Positions 14,380-23,866 are shown, numbered from the stretch's first letter. The stretch is DNA of 64,000 nt from Porticoccus sp041581635 (GCA_041581635.1 JBFICW010000002.1:62001-126000), one strand, 5' to 3'. Numbers and translations are program-made. Notes: generated from the letters alone by a model not told the origin.

Positions 14380-15254
14380 TAAATATCGTTATTCCCGAAA
14401 CCAGACCGGTAAATGACTCCGATCGATTCGGCTTTTCGCTGTTTCTAGCGATTGCCGTACATGCATTGATTATTTTTGGCCTGGGTTTCAAATTACATCA
14501 GCAGCGACAGGCGGCCCCCACACTGGATGTCACCCTTGCTCAACATAGCATTGAAAAAGCGCCTGACGAGATAGACTTCTTAGCACAACACAATCAGCAG
14601 GGGAGTGGCGACCAAAGTGAAACCAAAGAGCTGACAACGGATCGCCAACCTGAAATTAGTGATGTCCGGCTAAGAAAAGTCGGCGCGCAACAACAGCCGC
14701 CCCTGCAGCAGGCCATAGAGGGTGACACACCAACCTTATCGACCATATCAGAGAGTCGTTTAAACACCACCAACAACCCAGCGCCCAGTGAAACTCAACG
14801 GGGCATCGCAACTCCTTTACCGCCAGCCACATCTTTTGAAGTGGCCAGCCTGAGGGCAAAGCTGGATCAAAAACAGCAGGAGTACAGTAAATTACCACGT
14901 GTACTGAGAATTACTTCAGCAAGCACCAAGTCCGCAGAACATGCTGCTTATCTACGCTACTGGATTGATCGTATTGAAAAGGTCGGAAACAGCAATTACC
15001 CCGAGGAAGCAAGACGCAAGTCTGTCTACGGTGATTTACGTCTAGCGGTAACCCTATTACCCGATGGCACCGTAGATAGTGTTGAAATTCTCCTGAGTTC
15101 AGGGCAACGAGTGTTAGATCAAGCCGCAATAAGAACGGTTCGGCTTGCCTCACCATTCGCCCCATTTTCCGCCAAAATGAAACAGTGGGACAAACTGGAA
15201 ATCATTCGTACTTGGCGATTTGTACCTGGAAACCGTCTAAATACTGAGAACTAA
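14376..15254 (+). CDS. tonB3: TonB-family protein (TonB3-like)
   Basis: A 292-residue inner-membrane protein with one N-terminal transmembrane helix (about residues 19-40), a long Gln/Thr/Pro-rich periplasmic linker and a C-terminal TonB domain ('YPEEARRKSVYGDLRLAV' to 'TWRFVPG'). The start is a TTG overlapping the gshB stop by 4 bases; no in-frame ATG or GTG precedes the membrane helix. In P. aeruginosa the gene in this exact position, tonB3, is needed for normal twitching motility and pilus assembly rather than iron uptake. The same role is inferred here from synteny with pilG and pilT. No ExbB/ExbD genes are adjacent. Confidence 0.85.
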   Translation: MINIVIPETRPVNDSDRFGFSLFLAIAVHALIIFGLGFKLHQQRQAAPTLDVTLAQHSIEKAPDEIDFLAQHNQQGSGDQSETKELTTDRQPEISDVRLRKVGAQQQPPLQQAIEGDTPTLSTISESRLNTTNNPAPSETQRGIATPLPPATSFEVASLRAKLDQKQQEYSKLPRVLRITSASTKSAEHAAYLRYWIDRIEKVGNSNYPEEARRKSVYGDLRLAVTLLPDGTVDSVEILLSSGQRVLDQAAIRTVRLASPFAPFSAKMKQWDKLEIIRTWRFVPGNRLNTEN

Positions 15255-15316
15255 AAATCTTCCAGACACCGATTTTGGCACTTGTTTTCCTACACAGGGA
15301 ACCCATACTCATAGAT

Positions 15317-15898
15317 ATGACTCAATCATCAAGCCAAAGCCCCTTTCAATGCCTCAGCAATCATTTCCTGATTGCCATGCCAGGGCTAATTGACCCCAAT
15401 TTCTCACATTCTGTGATCTATATTTGCGAGCATTCTACAGAGGGCGCAATGGGACTTGTCGTTAACAGCCCACTAGACATTCCCCTTAGTCAGGTTTTTG
15501 AACAATTAGAAATTAGCTCTTCTTCGAAAATTGGTGATCAAGCGCTGTTGTCCGGGGGACCGGTTCAAACAGACCGAGGGTTTGTTCTTCACCGGCCGGC
15601 AGAACGGAAATGGGAGTCGACACTCGCTATTTCAAGTGACATATGTCTAACCGCCTCCAAAGACATCATTTCTGATATAGCCCAAGAGCGAGGGCCAAAC
15701 GATTTAATCATCACCCTAGGTTATTCTGGGTGGGGCCCAGGGCAACTGGAAGAGGAGCTGGTCAACAATGCTTGGCTCACCGTCCCCGCTGATGCGAATA
15801 TTGTTTTTAATGTGCCATTCGAACAACGTGCAGGGGCTGCCGCTGCTAAAATTGGCGTAGACCTGAACCAACTCAGCATCAATGCTGGACACGCATAA
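15317..15898 (+). CDS. yqgE: YqgE/AlgH family protein
   Basis: Conserved protein with the family core 'HFLIAMPGLIDPNFSHSVIY' and 'GAMGLVVNSPL', plus the C-terminal 'GYSGWGPGQLEEEL' segment. Structure is known for homologues but the biochemical role is not settled. I start at the ATG at 15317 (193 residues); an in-frame TTG at 15275 would add 14 unconserved residues. It overlaps ruvX by 17 bases, and this yqgE-ruvX pairing is widespread in gammaproteobacteria. Confidence 0.92.
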   Translation: MTQSSSQSPFQCLSNHFLIAMPGLIDPNFSHSVIYICEHSTEGAMGLVVNSPLDIPLSQVFEQLEISSSSKIGDQALLSGGPVQTDRGFVLHRPAERKWESTLAISSDICLTASKDIISDIAQERGPNDLIITLGYSGWGPGQLEEELVNNAWLTVPADANIVFNVPFEQRAGAAAAKIGVDLNQLSINAGHA

Positions 15899-16367
15899 GG
15901 CTTCCCCCATCAACCCTGACAACGACTCAAACAAGCCCCTCACCCTGCTTGCCTTCGACTTCGGGACACGACAAATTGGCGTGGCCATTGGCCAGACTTT
16001 ATTAGGTAGCGCCAACCCACTGACAGTGCTGAAAGCACGCGATGGTGTCCCTAACTGGTCACAAATAGAGGATCTACTGAAAAAATGGCAGCCAGACCAA
16101 CTACTGGTTGGCCTGCCACTAAACATGGATGACAGCGAAAGTGAGTTTTGCGCCCGAACAAGAAAGTTTGCTCGGCGCCTTCACGGCAGATTTGGACTAC
16201 AAGTCAGCATGGTCGATGAACGCCTGTCGACCTTTGAAGCAAAACAGATCATTCGAGAACAAGGCAAACGGCAAGGCAGTTACCGCGACCAGCCCATAGA
16301 TGACTTGGCCGCGGTAATGATCTTAAAAAGTTGGTTATCAGATCCGAGTGGGGCAACAGCACCGTAA
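15882..16367 (+). CDS. ruvX: Putative pre-16S rRNA nuclease / Holliday junction resolvase-like protein
   Basis: A 161-residue RNase H-fold nuclease of the YqgF/RuvX family. The first catalytic Asp is in 'AFDFGTRQIGVA', the second acid in 'LLVGLPLNMD' and the third region in 'VDERLSTFEA' with 'PIDDLAAVMIL' near the end. In E. coli the enzyme trims the 16S rRNA 5' end. It is translationally coupled to yqgE. In Pseudomonas, pyrR-pyrB-pyrC follow; here they are absent and pilU follows convergently. Confidence 0.93.
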   Translation: MLDTHKASPINPDNDSNKPLTLLAFDFGTRQIGVAIGQTLLGSANPLTVLKARDGVPNWSQIEDLLKKWQPDQLLVGLPLNMDDSESEFCARTRKFARRLHGRFGLQVSMVDERLSTFEAKQIIREQGKRQGSYRDQPIDDLAAVMILKSWLSDPSGATAP

Positions 16368-16412
16368 GCATTGATCTATGACGATAACAGGAGCGCCACC
16401 CATTCACGCTGT

Positions 16413-17555
16413 TTAAAAACGATTGATTCGATCATCCCGATCCTCTTCCACCTGCAGCTCATCAGCCGCGTGTGACAAATAATCAGGATCAGTTTCTGAT
16501 TGCAGCTTAATAAGCAGCCGAAGATCGTTTTTAGAGTCCGCATAGAGCATCGCATCTTCGTAAGTAATCAACCCCTCCTCATAGAGCTCAAACAACGCCT
16601 GATCGAAGGTCCTCATACCATGTTCATTTGAGCGGGCCATCAGCTCCTTGAGCTTGTGCACCTCACCCTTGCGAATCAAGTCCCCCGCCAGTGGCGTGTT
16701 AATAAGAATCTCAATGGCCGCTCGACGGCCACTACCATCAGCCAATGGAATCAGCTGCTGCGCTACCATAGCCTTGAGGTTCAAAGATAAATCCATCCAC
16801 AGCTGGCCATGCCGCTCGGCTGGGAAAAAGTGCTGGATACGATCCAATGCCTGGTTGGCATTGTTGGCGTGCAGTGTAGCCAACACCAAGTGGCCTGTTT
16901 CAGCAAAGGTGATTGCATGCTCCATGGTCTCAGGGGTACGAATCTCACCGATCAAAATAACATCCGGTGCCTGCCGCAGCGTATTTCGGAGTGCGACCTC
17001 AAATGATTCAGTATCGACACCCACCTCTCGCTGGGTAACGATGCAATTTGCGTGTTGATGGACAAATTCGATGGGATCTTCAACAGTAATAATGTGGCCC
17101 TTGGAATTTCTATTTCGGTGACCAACCATCGCTGCCAGAGAGGTCGATTTACCCGTACCCGTCGCACCAACAAAGATAATAATACCTCGCTTGGTCATGA
17201 CCAAGTCATTGAGAATTGGAGGAAGCAGTAACTCCTCAACGGTTGGGATAATGGTTTCAATTCGACGCAGTACCATGCCGGCTTCATTGCGCTGGTAAAA
17301 AGCACTAACACGGAAACGACCCACACCAGCTCGACCAATTGCAAAATTAAGCTCTTTCTTATGGCGAAATTCCTGCTGCTGCTCCTCATCCATAATACTT
17401 TCCACCACCTGACGCGCCTTTTCAGGTGACAGTGGTGTTTTACCCACAGGCACTATGGTGCCATTAACCTTGATGCTCGGGGCAACGCCCGTAGTGATAA
17501 AAAGGTCAGAGGCTTCCTTTTCGACCATAAGCTTCAACAGTACATCAAAATCCAT
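16413..17555 (-). CDS. pilU: PilU, PilT-dependent type IV pilus retraction ATPase
   Basis: A 380-residue hexameric secretion ATPase of the PilT/PilU group. Walker A 'GATGTGKST' is at residues 130-138, the Asp box covers 'ITVEDPIEF', Walker B is in 'VILIGEIRTPETM', and the His box is in 'GHLVLATLHANNA'. PilU assists PilT in retracting pili against load. It lies downstream of pilT on the same strand with a ~120-base gap, the usual arrangement. The C-terminal charged tail (EEDRDDRINRF) matches PilU rather than PilT. Confidence 0.96.
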   Translation of the reverse strand: MDFDVLLKLMVEKEASDLFITTGVAPSIKVNGTIVPVGKTPLSPEKARQVVESIMDEEQQQEFRHKKELNFAIGRAGVGRFRVSAFYQRNEAGMVLRRIETIIPTVEELLLPPILNDLVMTKRGIIIFVGATGTGKSTSLAAMVGHRNRNSKGHIITVEDPIEFVHQHANCIVTQREVGVDTESFEVALRNTLRQAPDVILIGEIRTPETMEHAITFAETGHLVLATLHANNANQALDRIQHFFPAERHGQLWMDLSLNLKAMVAQQLIPLADGSGRRAAIEILINTPLAGDLIRKGEVHKLKELMARSNEHGMRTFDQALFELYEEGLITYEDAMLYADSKNDLRLLIKLQSETDPDYLSHAADELQVEEDRDDRINRF

Positions 17556-17677
17556 TATTTTCTCCCGAACACAAATACTTTACTCATTAGCCACTAGCAT
17601 TTTTTCTAGTATAGGCCTTCCAACATACCACCGGGCAAGTAGTGCCAGCCCACCTGCTGCAAACTCACCACGACAAA

Positions 17678-18712
17678 CTAGAAGTCTTCGGGTATTTTTG
17701 CTTTTTCCTGTGCTGTTTCTCTGGTGATCACCTTCTGTTGAACCAGACGAAGCAAGTTCTGATCCATTGTCTGCATGCCACGAGATGCACCCGTTTGGAT
17801 CGCAGAGTACATTTGTGCGATTTTATCCTCTCTGATCAAATTACGAATGGCTGAAGTGCCAATCATAATTTCGTGGGCTGCAATTCGACCACCACCAATT
17901 TTTTTCATTAGTGTCTGTGAAATTACCGCTTGGAGAGACTCAGACAACATAGCCCGCACCATCGACTTTTCTGCCCCAGGGAATACATCGACAATACGGT
18001 CGATGGTTTTTGCCGCCGAGGTTGTGTGCAAGGTACCAAACACCAAGTGGCCCGTTTCTGCCGCGGTCAACGCCAAACGGATCGTTTCAAGGTCACGCAT
18101 TTCACCGACTAAAATAATATCGGGATCTTCCCGAAGAGCCGAACGTAGCGCCTCACTAAACCCATGTGTATCTCGGTGAACTTCACGCTGGTTGACCAAG
18201 CACTTCTTACTTTCATGGACAAATTCGATAGGATCTTCAATGGTGAGGATATGCTGATAGCGATTCTCGTTTACGTAATCAACCATTCCAGCAAGGGTCG
18301 TCGACTTACCGGACCCCGTGGGCCCCGTCACCAACACCAAACCTCTTGGAAGCATCGAAAGATCGCGGAATACCTGCCCAAAACCAAGATCTTCCAACGT
18401 CAGCACCCGAGATGGAATCGTTCTGAATACCGCCGCTGCGCCCCGATTCTGATTAAAAGCATTAACTCGAAAACGCGCGACACCCGGCACTTCAAAGGAA
18501 AAGTCTGTTTCCAGAAACTCCTCATAATCCCGACGCTGTTTATCGTTCATAATTTCATAAATCAAACTATGAACTTCCTTGTGCTCCATAGGAGGCAGGT
18601 TGACCCGCCTCATGTCGCCATCAATACGAATCATCGGCGGCAATCCGGATGAAAGGTGTAAATCCGATGAGCCCTGTTTGACACTAAAGGCTAACAGTTC
18701 CGTAATATCCAT
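17678..18712 (-). CDS. pilT: PilT, type IV pilus retraction ATPase
   Basis: The 344-residue motor that depolymerises pilin during twitching. Walker A 'GPTGSGKST' lies at residues 130-138, then 'LTIEDPIEFVH', Walker B in 'IILVGEMRDLETI' and 'GHLVFGTLHTTSA'. The AIRNLIRE motif typical of retraction ATPases is present ('SAIRNLIREDKIAQMY'). It is divergent from yggS with a 77-base intergenic region, the same order as in Pseudomonas. With pilU and the Pil-Chp operon it indicates a functional twitching apparatus, although pilin and assembly genes are outside the window. Confidence 0.97.
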   Translation of the reverse strand: MDITELLAFSVKQGSSDLHLSSGLPPMIRIDGDMRRVNLPPMEHKEVHSLIYEIMNDKQRRDYEEFLETDFSFEVPGVARFRVNAFNQNRGAAAVFRTIPSRVLTLEDLGFGQVFRDLSMLPRGLVLVTGPTGSGKSTTLAGMVDYVNENRYQHILTIEDPIEFVHESKKCLVNQREVHRDTHGFSEALRSALREDPDIILVGEMRDLETIRLALTAAETGHLVFGTLHTTSAAKTIDRIVDVFPGAEKSMVRAMLSESLQAVISQTLMKKIGGGRIAAHEIMIGTSAIRNLIREDKIAQMYSAIQTGASRGMQTMDQNLLRLVQQKVITRETAQEKAKIPEDF

Positions 18713-18789
18713 GAGTTATTCCTGTTATTCTGGGTTAATCTACCGCTTCCCTAAAAAGCCTAGCAACACAATGCATTTAAGCCAAGTAT

Positions 18790-19500
18790 ATGCCTAATAT
18801 AACTGACAATCTCGCCCACATTCACCAGCAGATTGAAAACCTCACTAAAAACATTGGTCGCCATCAAAACGAAATTACCGTACTTGCCGTTAGCAAGGGT
18901 CAGCCGGCAACGGCTATTCGGCAAGCTTATGAATCAGGCCAGCGTCACTTTGGTGAGAACTACCTGCAAGAGGCTCTGGAGAAGCAGCAGCAACTTTCTG
19001 ACCTCGAGGGTATTCAGTGGCATTTTATCGGTTCCATTCAGGCCAATAAAACACGGAAAGTCGCTGAAAATTTTGACTGGGTTCACAGTGTTGACCGAAA
19101 AAAAATTGCAGAGCGACTTAATGCCAACAGACCAGAAGAATACCCACCCATAAATGTTTGCTTGCAAGTAAACATAGATCACGAGGAAAACAAGGCCGGG
19201 ATAGCTATAGATCAGGTTAAACATCTGGCTCTTGCCATCGCCGATCTGCCAAAACTGAAACTCAGAGGCTTAATGGCCATTCCACAGGGGCGGCCGACGG
19301 TGTACGAACAGCAGCAACCCTTTGCAACATTGAGGCACCTTTTGTTAGAACTCCAAAGTTGCTCCCCTCAGTTAGCAACATTGGATACACTCTCAATGGG
19401 GATGTCTGGAGATATGGAAGCCGCTATCATTGAGGGTTCAACCATTCTTAGAATCGGAACCGCCATCTTTGGCCCCCGACAGTATCCCAAGAATACATAA
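18790..19500 (+). CDS. yggS: Pyridoxal-phosphate homeostasis protein YggS/PLPBP
   Basis: A 236-residue alanine-racemase-like barrel protein that binds PLP through the Lys in 'VLAVSKGQP'; 'FGENYLQEAL', 'WHFIGSIQANKTR' and 'LSMGMSGDMEAAI' are family signatures. It buffers free PLP and influences amino-acid homeostasis. It is the first gene of yggS-proC-yggT-yggU. Confidence 0.96.
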   Translation: MPNITDNLAHIHQQIENLTKNIGRHQNEITVLAVSKGQPATAIRQAYESGQRHFGENYLQEALEKQQQLSDLEGIQWHFIGSIQANKTRKVAENFDWVHSVDRKKIAERLNANRPEEYPPINVCLQVNIDHEENKAGIAIDQVKHLALAIADLPKLKLRGLMAIPQGRPTVYEQQQPFATLRHLLLELQSCSPQLATLDTLSMGMSGDMEAAIIEGSTILRIGTAIFGPRQYPKNT

Positions 19501-19545
19501 AAACCAAGTATACGTTTAAGGCCAACAGACATTAAGGAAAGTAAT

Positions 19546-20364
19546 GTGAACAAACCAACACTGGCATTTATTGGCGGCGGCAACATGGCAACCAGTTTGA
19601 TTGGGGGGCTGCTGGAAAAAGACTTCCCGGCAGGCAATATAACCGCCAGTGACCCAATGAAAGAAAACCGTGATCGACTCAGCCAGCAATTCGGCATCAA
19701 CACCACCGATGACAATAACAAAGCCGCCCTTGCCGATATCATCGTGCTGGCCATCAAGCCTCAGGTTATGAAACAGGTTGCCCAAGGCCTCCGACCAGCA
19801 CTGGCACACCACCCCCTTATTATTTCTATTGCTGCCGGCATTCCCATGTCATCCCTAGAAGGGTGGCTTGGCCAGCAAACACCCGTCGTGCGCTGCATGC
19901 CCAACACACCCGCCCTGGTTCAAACCGGCGCTGCGGGCTTATTCGCCAACTCACAGGTCACCGAAGCACAGCAAAAGCTGGCTGGAGAGATACTCGATGC
20001 GGTTGGTATTTCTTGCTGGCTGGAAAAAGAAGATGAAATTGATGTCGTAACAGCCGTATCTGGTAGCGGCCCGGCCTACTTCTTCCTGGTTATGGAAGCC
20101 ATGGAAAAAGCCGGCACCGAACTCGGGCTTTCACCAGAGATCGCTCGCAAGCTTACCTTGCAAACTGCGTTAGGGGCGGCAAAAATGGCCATTGAAAGTG
20201 ATGTGGATTCCGCCGAGTTGCGTCGTCGCGTTACCTCACCAGGGGGAACAACACAACGTGCTATTGAAACGTTTTTGGATGGAGACCTTCCGGGACTATT
20301 CAGCAAAGCGATGACAGGCGCTGTTGAACGCGCCCAAGAAATGGCAAAGGAAATGGCCGATTAA
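19546..20364 (+). CDS. proC: Pyrroline-5-carboxylate reductase
   Basis: Last step of proline synthesis, reducing delta-1-pyrroline-5-carboxylate with NAD(P)H. The Rossmann motif 'AFIGGGNMATSLIGGL' opens the 272-residue protein, and the C-terminal 'AVSGSGPAYFFLVMEAM' and 'TSPGGTTQRAIE' motifs bind the substrate. The start is GTG at 19546, preceded by AAGGAAAG. A proline-degrading PutA is encoded 29 kb away in the same window. Confidence 0.97.
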   Translation: MNKPTLAFIGGGNMATSLIGGLLEKDFPAGNITASDPMKENRDRLSQQFGINTTDDNNKAALADIIVLAIKPQVMKQVAQGLRPALAHHPLIISIAAGIPMSSLEGWLGQQTPVVRCMPNTPALVQTGAAGLFANSQVTEAQQKLAGEILDAVGISCWLEKEDEIDVVTAVSGSGPAYFFLVMEAMEKAGTELGLSPEIARKLTLQTALGAAKMAIESDVDSAELRRRVTSPGGTTQRAIETFLDGDLPGLFSKAMTGAVERAQEMAKEMAD

Positions 20365-20412
20365 CACCGCCAGAACCTCAACAACCACACAGACAACACC
20401 AGAAGGCAAACT

Positions 20413-21000
20413 ATGAATACATTCGTCCAGGCAGGTACTTTCCTGGTTCAGTCCCTCGGCAGCATCTACCTAGCGGTAGTAATTTTGCGGTTTTTATTAC
20501 AACTGGTTCGAGCAGATTTTTACAATCCGATTTCACGATTTCTGGTCAAAGCCACACATCTGCCCAGCCAACCGCTGAGAAAGCTATTACCAACGTATCG
20601 TTCTTTTGACATGGCCAGCTTGGTACTGGCGATATTAGTCCAGTGGCTGGTCATTCAGCTCACCGCCACCATCAACGGTGCTGGGATAGTTAACGTATTT
20701 ATAGCATTATCCTGGGGTGCCGTTGGCGTACTATCACTCATTCTGAATCTATACCTCTACGGCCTTCTCGTCATTATTATTGTTAGCTGGGTTGCACCGC
20801 AGAGCCAACACCCCGTGCTTCTGCTGCTGAATCAACTGATTGGCCCCGCTATGGCACCTTTTCGACGAATTATCCCCCCACTGGGAGGGCTCGACCTATC
20901 GCCAATCTTTATGTTCCTGGTCATCAATATGCTACAGATATTTGTGCGTGGGATCGCGGGCTACTTGCAGCTGCCGCCCCAGATCGTGCCGGGCATCTAG
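20413..21000 (+). CDS. yggT: YggT family integral membrane protein
   Basis: A 195-residue protein with two repeats of the YggT unit. Each has a hydrophobic helix followed by 'DFYNPISRFLVKATHLPSQP' in the first copy or 'LLNQLIGPAMAPFRRIIP' in the second. About four membrane helices are predicted by eye. E. coli YggT has been linked to osmotic shock tolerance; the mechanism is not known. It is cotranscribed with proC (48-base gap). Confidence 0.92.
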   Translation: MNTFVQAGTFLVQSLGSIYLAVVILRFLLQLVRADFYNPISRFLVKATHLPSQPLRKLLPTYRSFDMASLVLAILVQWLVIQLTATINGAGIVNVFIALSWGAVGVLSLILNLYLYGLLVIIIVSWVAPQSQHPVLLLLNQLIGPAMAPFRRIIPPLGGLDLSPIFMFLVINMLQIFVRGIAGYLQLPPQIVPGI

Positions 21001-21071
21001 CGGCCCTAGCAAGATAACTCGATGCCAGACTCAATTAAACGCAACGACCTCAGCGACATCACTGACACTCA

Positions 21072-21377
21072 ATGAGCGATCATTATCAGTGGCAGGGAGA
21101 TGATTTGTTACTGCACTGCCAGCTCCAGCCCCGCGCATCCAAAAACGAGATTGTCGGGATTCATGACAGCCGGCTCAAAATTCGCATCACGGCGCCACCG
21201 GTAGACGGGAAGGCCAATCAGCATTTGATTGGCCTGGCAAGCAAGTGGTTTGGCACACCCAGGGGGGAAATTTCAATTGTAAGAGGCGAAACCGGCCGTC
21301 AAAAAACCCTTCTGATTAAAAGCCCATGCCGACTCCCAGAGGAGGCCAGCATTGCACACCCTAAATCGCAGCTCTAA
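21072..21377 (+). CDS. yggU: DUF167 / YggU family protein
   Basis: A 101-residue protein with the DUF167 core 'LQPRASKNEIVGIHDSRLKI' and 'PPVDGKANQHLIGLASKWFG'. The fold is known but the function is not. It follows yggT by 71 bases, the normal partner. Translation probably starts at the ATG at 21072. The gene is convergent with rph. Confidence 0.9.
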   Translation: MSDHYQWQGDDLLLHCQLQPRASKNEIVGIHDSRLKIRITAPPVDGKANQHLIGLASKWFGTPRGEISIVRGETGRQKTLLIKSPCRLPEEASIAHPKSQL

Positions 21378-21416
21378 TTACAGGGCCATTGATCACGATC
21401 GACGGATTGTGACGCT

Positions 21417-22136
21417 TTATTGCGATAGTGCCATCTGTTGCACCTTGACCAGGTCGGCAATGCCTTTTTTTGCCAACCCCATCATCTGCTGGAACTCATC
21501 TTCCGAAAACGGTGCTTCTTCAGCGGTTCCCTGAACCTCAATAAAACCACCGGTACTATTCATCACAACATTCATGTCCGTTTCGGCATTGGAATCTTCG
21601 GCATAATCCAGATCCAATATTGGCGTACCTTTATAAATACCCACCGACACCGAAGCCACCATGTTGTTCAGTGGATTTTCCTTAACTTTACCCGCTTCGC
21701 GCAAATGAGTGATCGCATCAGTCAAGGCCACACAGGCACCGGTGATAGAGGCAGTACGCGTTCCACCATCAGCCTGAATCACATCACAATCCACGGTGAT
21801 CGTATTTTCGCCCAAAGCCTCGAGATTCACTGCGGCGCGTAGAGACCGCCCAATTAATCGCTGGATTTCCATCGTTCTCCCACCCTGCTTGCCGCGAGAG
21901 GCTTCCCGCGCCATACGTGAACCCGTAGAGCGAGGCAGCATACCGTACTCGGCTGTCACCCAACCCTGCCCCTTGCCACGCAGAAAACGGGGAACTGAAT
22001 TTTCGACACTGGCAGTACAGATCACCTTTGTTTCACCAAATTCAACCAACACCGAACCTTCGGCGTGCTTGGTGTAATTCCGGGTAATTTTTATCGTACG
22101 AAGTTGTTCTGGGCGGCGGCCACTGGGTCGAGACAT
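21417..22136 (-). CDS. rph: Ribonuclease PH
   Basis: Phosphorolytic 3'-5' exoribonuclease that trims tRNA 3' ends. The 239-residue protein starts 'MSRPSGRRPEQLRTIKITRN' and has the family motifs 'GWVTAEYGMLPRSTGSR' and 'VDCDVIQADGGTRTASITG' with the catalytic-loop acids. It is divergent from yicC across a ~110-base promoter region. Confidence 0.97.
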   Translation of the reverse strand: MSRPSGRRPEQLRTIKITRNYTKHAEGSVLVEFGETKVICTASVENSVPRFLRGKGQGWVTAEYGMLPRSTGSRMAREASRGKQGGRTMEIQRLIGRSLRAAVNLEALGENTITVDCDVIQADGGTRTASITGACVALTDAITHLREAGKVKENPLNNMVASVSVGIYKGTPILDLDYAEDSNAETDMNVVMNSTGGFIEVQGTAEEAPFSEDEFQQMMGLAKKGIADLVKVQQMALSQ

Positions 22137-22245
22137 TGGTATTTCCTGTCAACTGTAAAAAGGGTCGTTATTTTAGCGGAATTATTTCGCTCATGTTGCG
22201 CCGTGTTACCATGTGCGCCTATTTTTTTCACCCACGGAGCTCCAG

Positions 22246-23109
22246 ATGCCCAGCAGTATGACCGCCTTTGCCCGCCAGACTATCGAATGTGACTGGGGAA
22301 CCGCTGCCTGGGAAATTCGATCAGTCAACCATCGCTATCTCGAAACCAATTTTCGAATGCCCGAAACCGTGCGTGAAATTGAAATGGTACTGCGAGAACT
22401 TGCCCGAAAACACTTACAACGGGGCAAGGTAGACTGCTCTTTACAGCTCAACATTGCCTTGGGCTCGGGAAAGGTTGCAGTCAATTACGAACTCACCACA
22501 CAGTATATTGCTGCATGCGAACAACTAGCTGCTCAAATGGACAACCCCGCGAAGGTCTCACCCCTGGAAATTCTCCGCTGGCCCGGGGCATTAAAAGAAC
22601 CCGAAGTGGATAGGGATGCCCTCAAGCAAGCACTTACCACACTGTTTGAAGGCACCTTAATTCAACTTGAGGAGGGCCGAAGCCGGGAGGGAGAAAAACT
22701 CAAAGCACTGATTGAGAAACGGCTTGACGCCATTACCTCTGAGGTCGAGGCCGTTCGAGTCAAACTCCCACAACTGCTAGAAGCCCAAAAGCAAAAAATT
22801 ATTAACCGCCTGCAAGAAGTCACCGCCGACCTCGATAGCGATCGACTAGAACAAGAATTGGTTTTTCTTGCCCAAAAAGCCGATGTGGACGAAGAACTCG
22901 ATCGAATCGACACCCATCTGAGTGAAATTCGCAGGGTACTAAAACGTAGTGAACCCATTGGCAGGCGCCTGGACTTTTTGATGCAGGAGCTCAATCGTGA
23001 GGCCAACACCCTTGCCTCAAAATCCATCGCCAGCGACACTACACAATCTTCCGTCGAGCTCAAAGTACTCATCGAGCAAATGCGGGAACAGATCCAGAAT
23101 ATAGAATAG
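22246..23109 (+). CDS. yicC: YicC/YloC family endoribonuclease
   Basis: A 287-residue YicC-family protein. The start at 22246 gives 'MPSSMTAFARQTIE', the conserved N-terminus, with GGAG about 7 bases upstream; a GTG 11 codons earlier is less likely. The C-terminal DUF1732 part contains 'ADVDEELDRIDTHLSEIR' and 'GRRLDFLMQELNREANTL', with acidic residues thought to bind metal. E. coli YicC has been reported as an endoribonuclease acting in small-RNA turnover. It precedes gmk, as in many gammaproteobacteria. Confidence 0.94.
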   Translation: MPSSMTAFARQTIECDWGTAAWEIRSVNHRYLETNFRMPETVREIEMVLRELARKHLQRGKVDCSLQLNIALGSGKVAVNYELTTQYIAACEQLAAQMDNPAKVSPLEILRWPGALKEPEVDRDALKQALTTLFEGTLIQLEEGRSREGEKLKALIEKRLDAITSEVEAVRVKLPQLLEAQKQKIINRLQEVTADLDSDRLEQELVFLAQKADVDEELDRIDTHLSEIRRVLKRSEPIGRRLDFLMQELNREANTLASKSIASDTTQSSVELKVLIEQMREQIQNIE

Positions 23110-23127
23110 GCGGAGTATCCACGAACT

Positions 23128-23745
23128 ATGTCCAGTAGAGGCACCCTATACACCATCTCTGCACCGTCGGGCGCAGGAAAAACCAGCCTGGTCAACGCCC
23201 TGATTAAACGCTGCGATGATATTTGCGTCTCGGTTTCTCATACTACGCGACCTATGCGGCCCGGGGAGCAAGATGGCATCAACTATCATTTCGTCAATGA
23301 GAACACCTTCATTGACATGCTCAACAAGAACGCCTTTTTGGAGCACGCCCAAGTATTTAACAATTACTATGGCACCTCGCGAAGCTGGGTAGAGCAGGTT
23401 TTAGAGCAGGGAAAAGACGTCATCCTCGAAATCGACTGGCAAGGTGCCGCACAAATTCGTCGATTACTTCCCGATTGTGTCGGCATCTTTATACTTCCCC
23501 CATCACTCAAGACATTAGAAGAACGACTCAACGGTCGCGGACAGGACGACCCCGATGTTATCCGCCACCGCCTGGCTGAAGCACAGGAAGAAATGTCCCA
23601 TCATGTGGAAGCCGATTATCTGGTGATTAATGACCAATTCGATACGGCGCTGGCACAACTGGAGTCCATTGTCGTCAGCCAACGCTTAAAAAGGGGCAAT
23701 CAACAGCAAAGAAATGGCAAGTTACTCAGGGATTTGTTGTCCTGA
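23128..23745 (+). CDS. gmk: Guanylate kinase
   Basis: Phosphorylates GMP to GDP. The P-loop 'SAPSGAGKT' is at residues 11-19; 'SVSHTTRPMRPGEQDGINYHF' is the GMP-binding segment and 'ILEIDWQGAAQIR' the core strand. The 205-residue length is normal. It lies 18 bases after yicC, so the two are probably one unit, ended by the hairpin at 23774. Confidence 0.97.
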   Translation: MSSRGTLYTISAPSGAGKTSLVNALIKRCDDICVSVSHTTRPMRPGEQDGINYHFVNENTFIDMLNKNAFLEHAQVFNNYYGTSRSWVEQVLEQGKDVILEIDWQGAAQIRRLLPDCVGIFILPPSLKTLEERLNGRGQDDPDVIRHRLAEAQEEMSHHVEADYLVINDQFDTALAQLESIVVSQRLKRGNQQQRNGKLLRDLLS

Positions 23746-23773
23746 AACCCGCAATTTTGTAAAATGATAGGTT

Positions 23774-23797
23774 CCGCGGTCAACCGCGGTGTTTTTT
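23774..23797 (+). terminator. Rho-independent terminator after gmk
   Basis: CCGCGGT, a 2-base gap, then ACCGCGG, followed by TG and six T. The hairpin is GC-only for six pairs and is directly followed by the T run, 28 bases after the gmk stop. It should separate gmk from rpoZ. Confidence 0.8.
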
Positions 23798-23866
23798 CTT
23801 TGCTTGTCACTTTTTACTTATCGAGATGCAAGCAATCACACAATCGAATAATGAACGGAACAGCAT

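Noticed and set aside
18164..18652. 162-codon open frame antisense to pilT
   Set aside because: PilT is strongly conserved over its whole length; the antisense frame has no family features.
22662..23195. 177-codon open frame antisense to yicC and the start of gmk
   Set aside because: It is wholly antisense to a conserved gene, has Ser/Arg-rich composition typical of a shadow frame, and no ribosome site.
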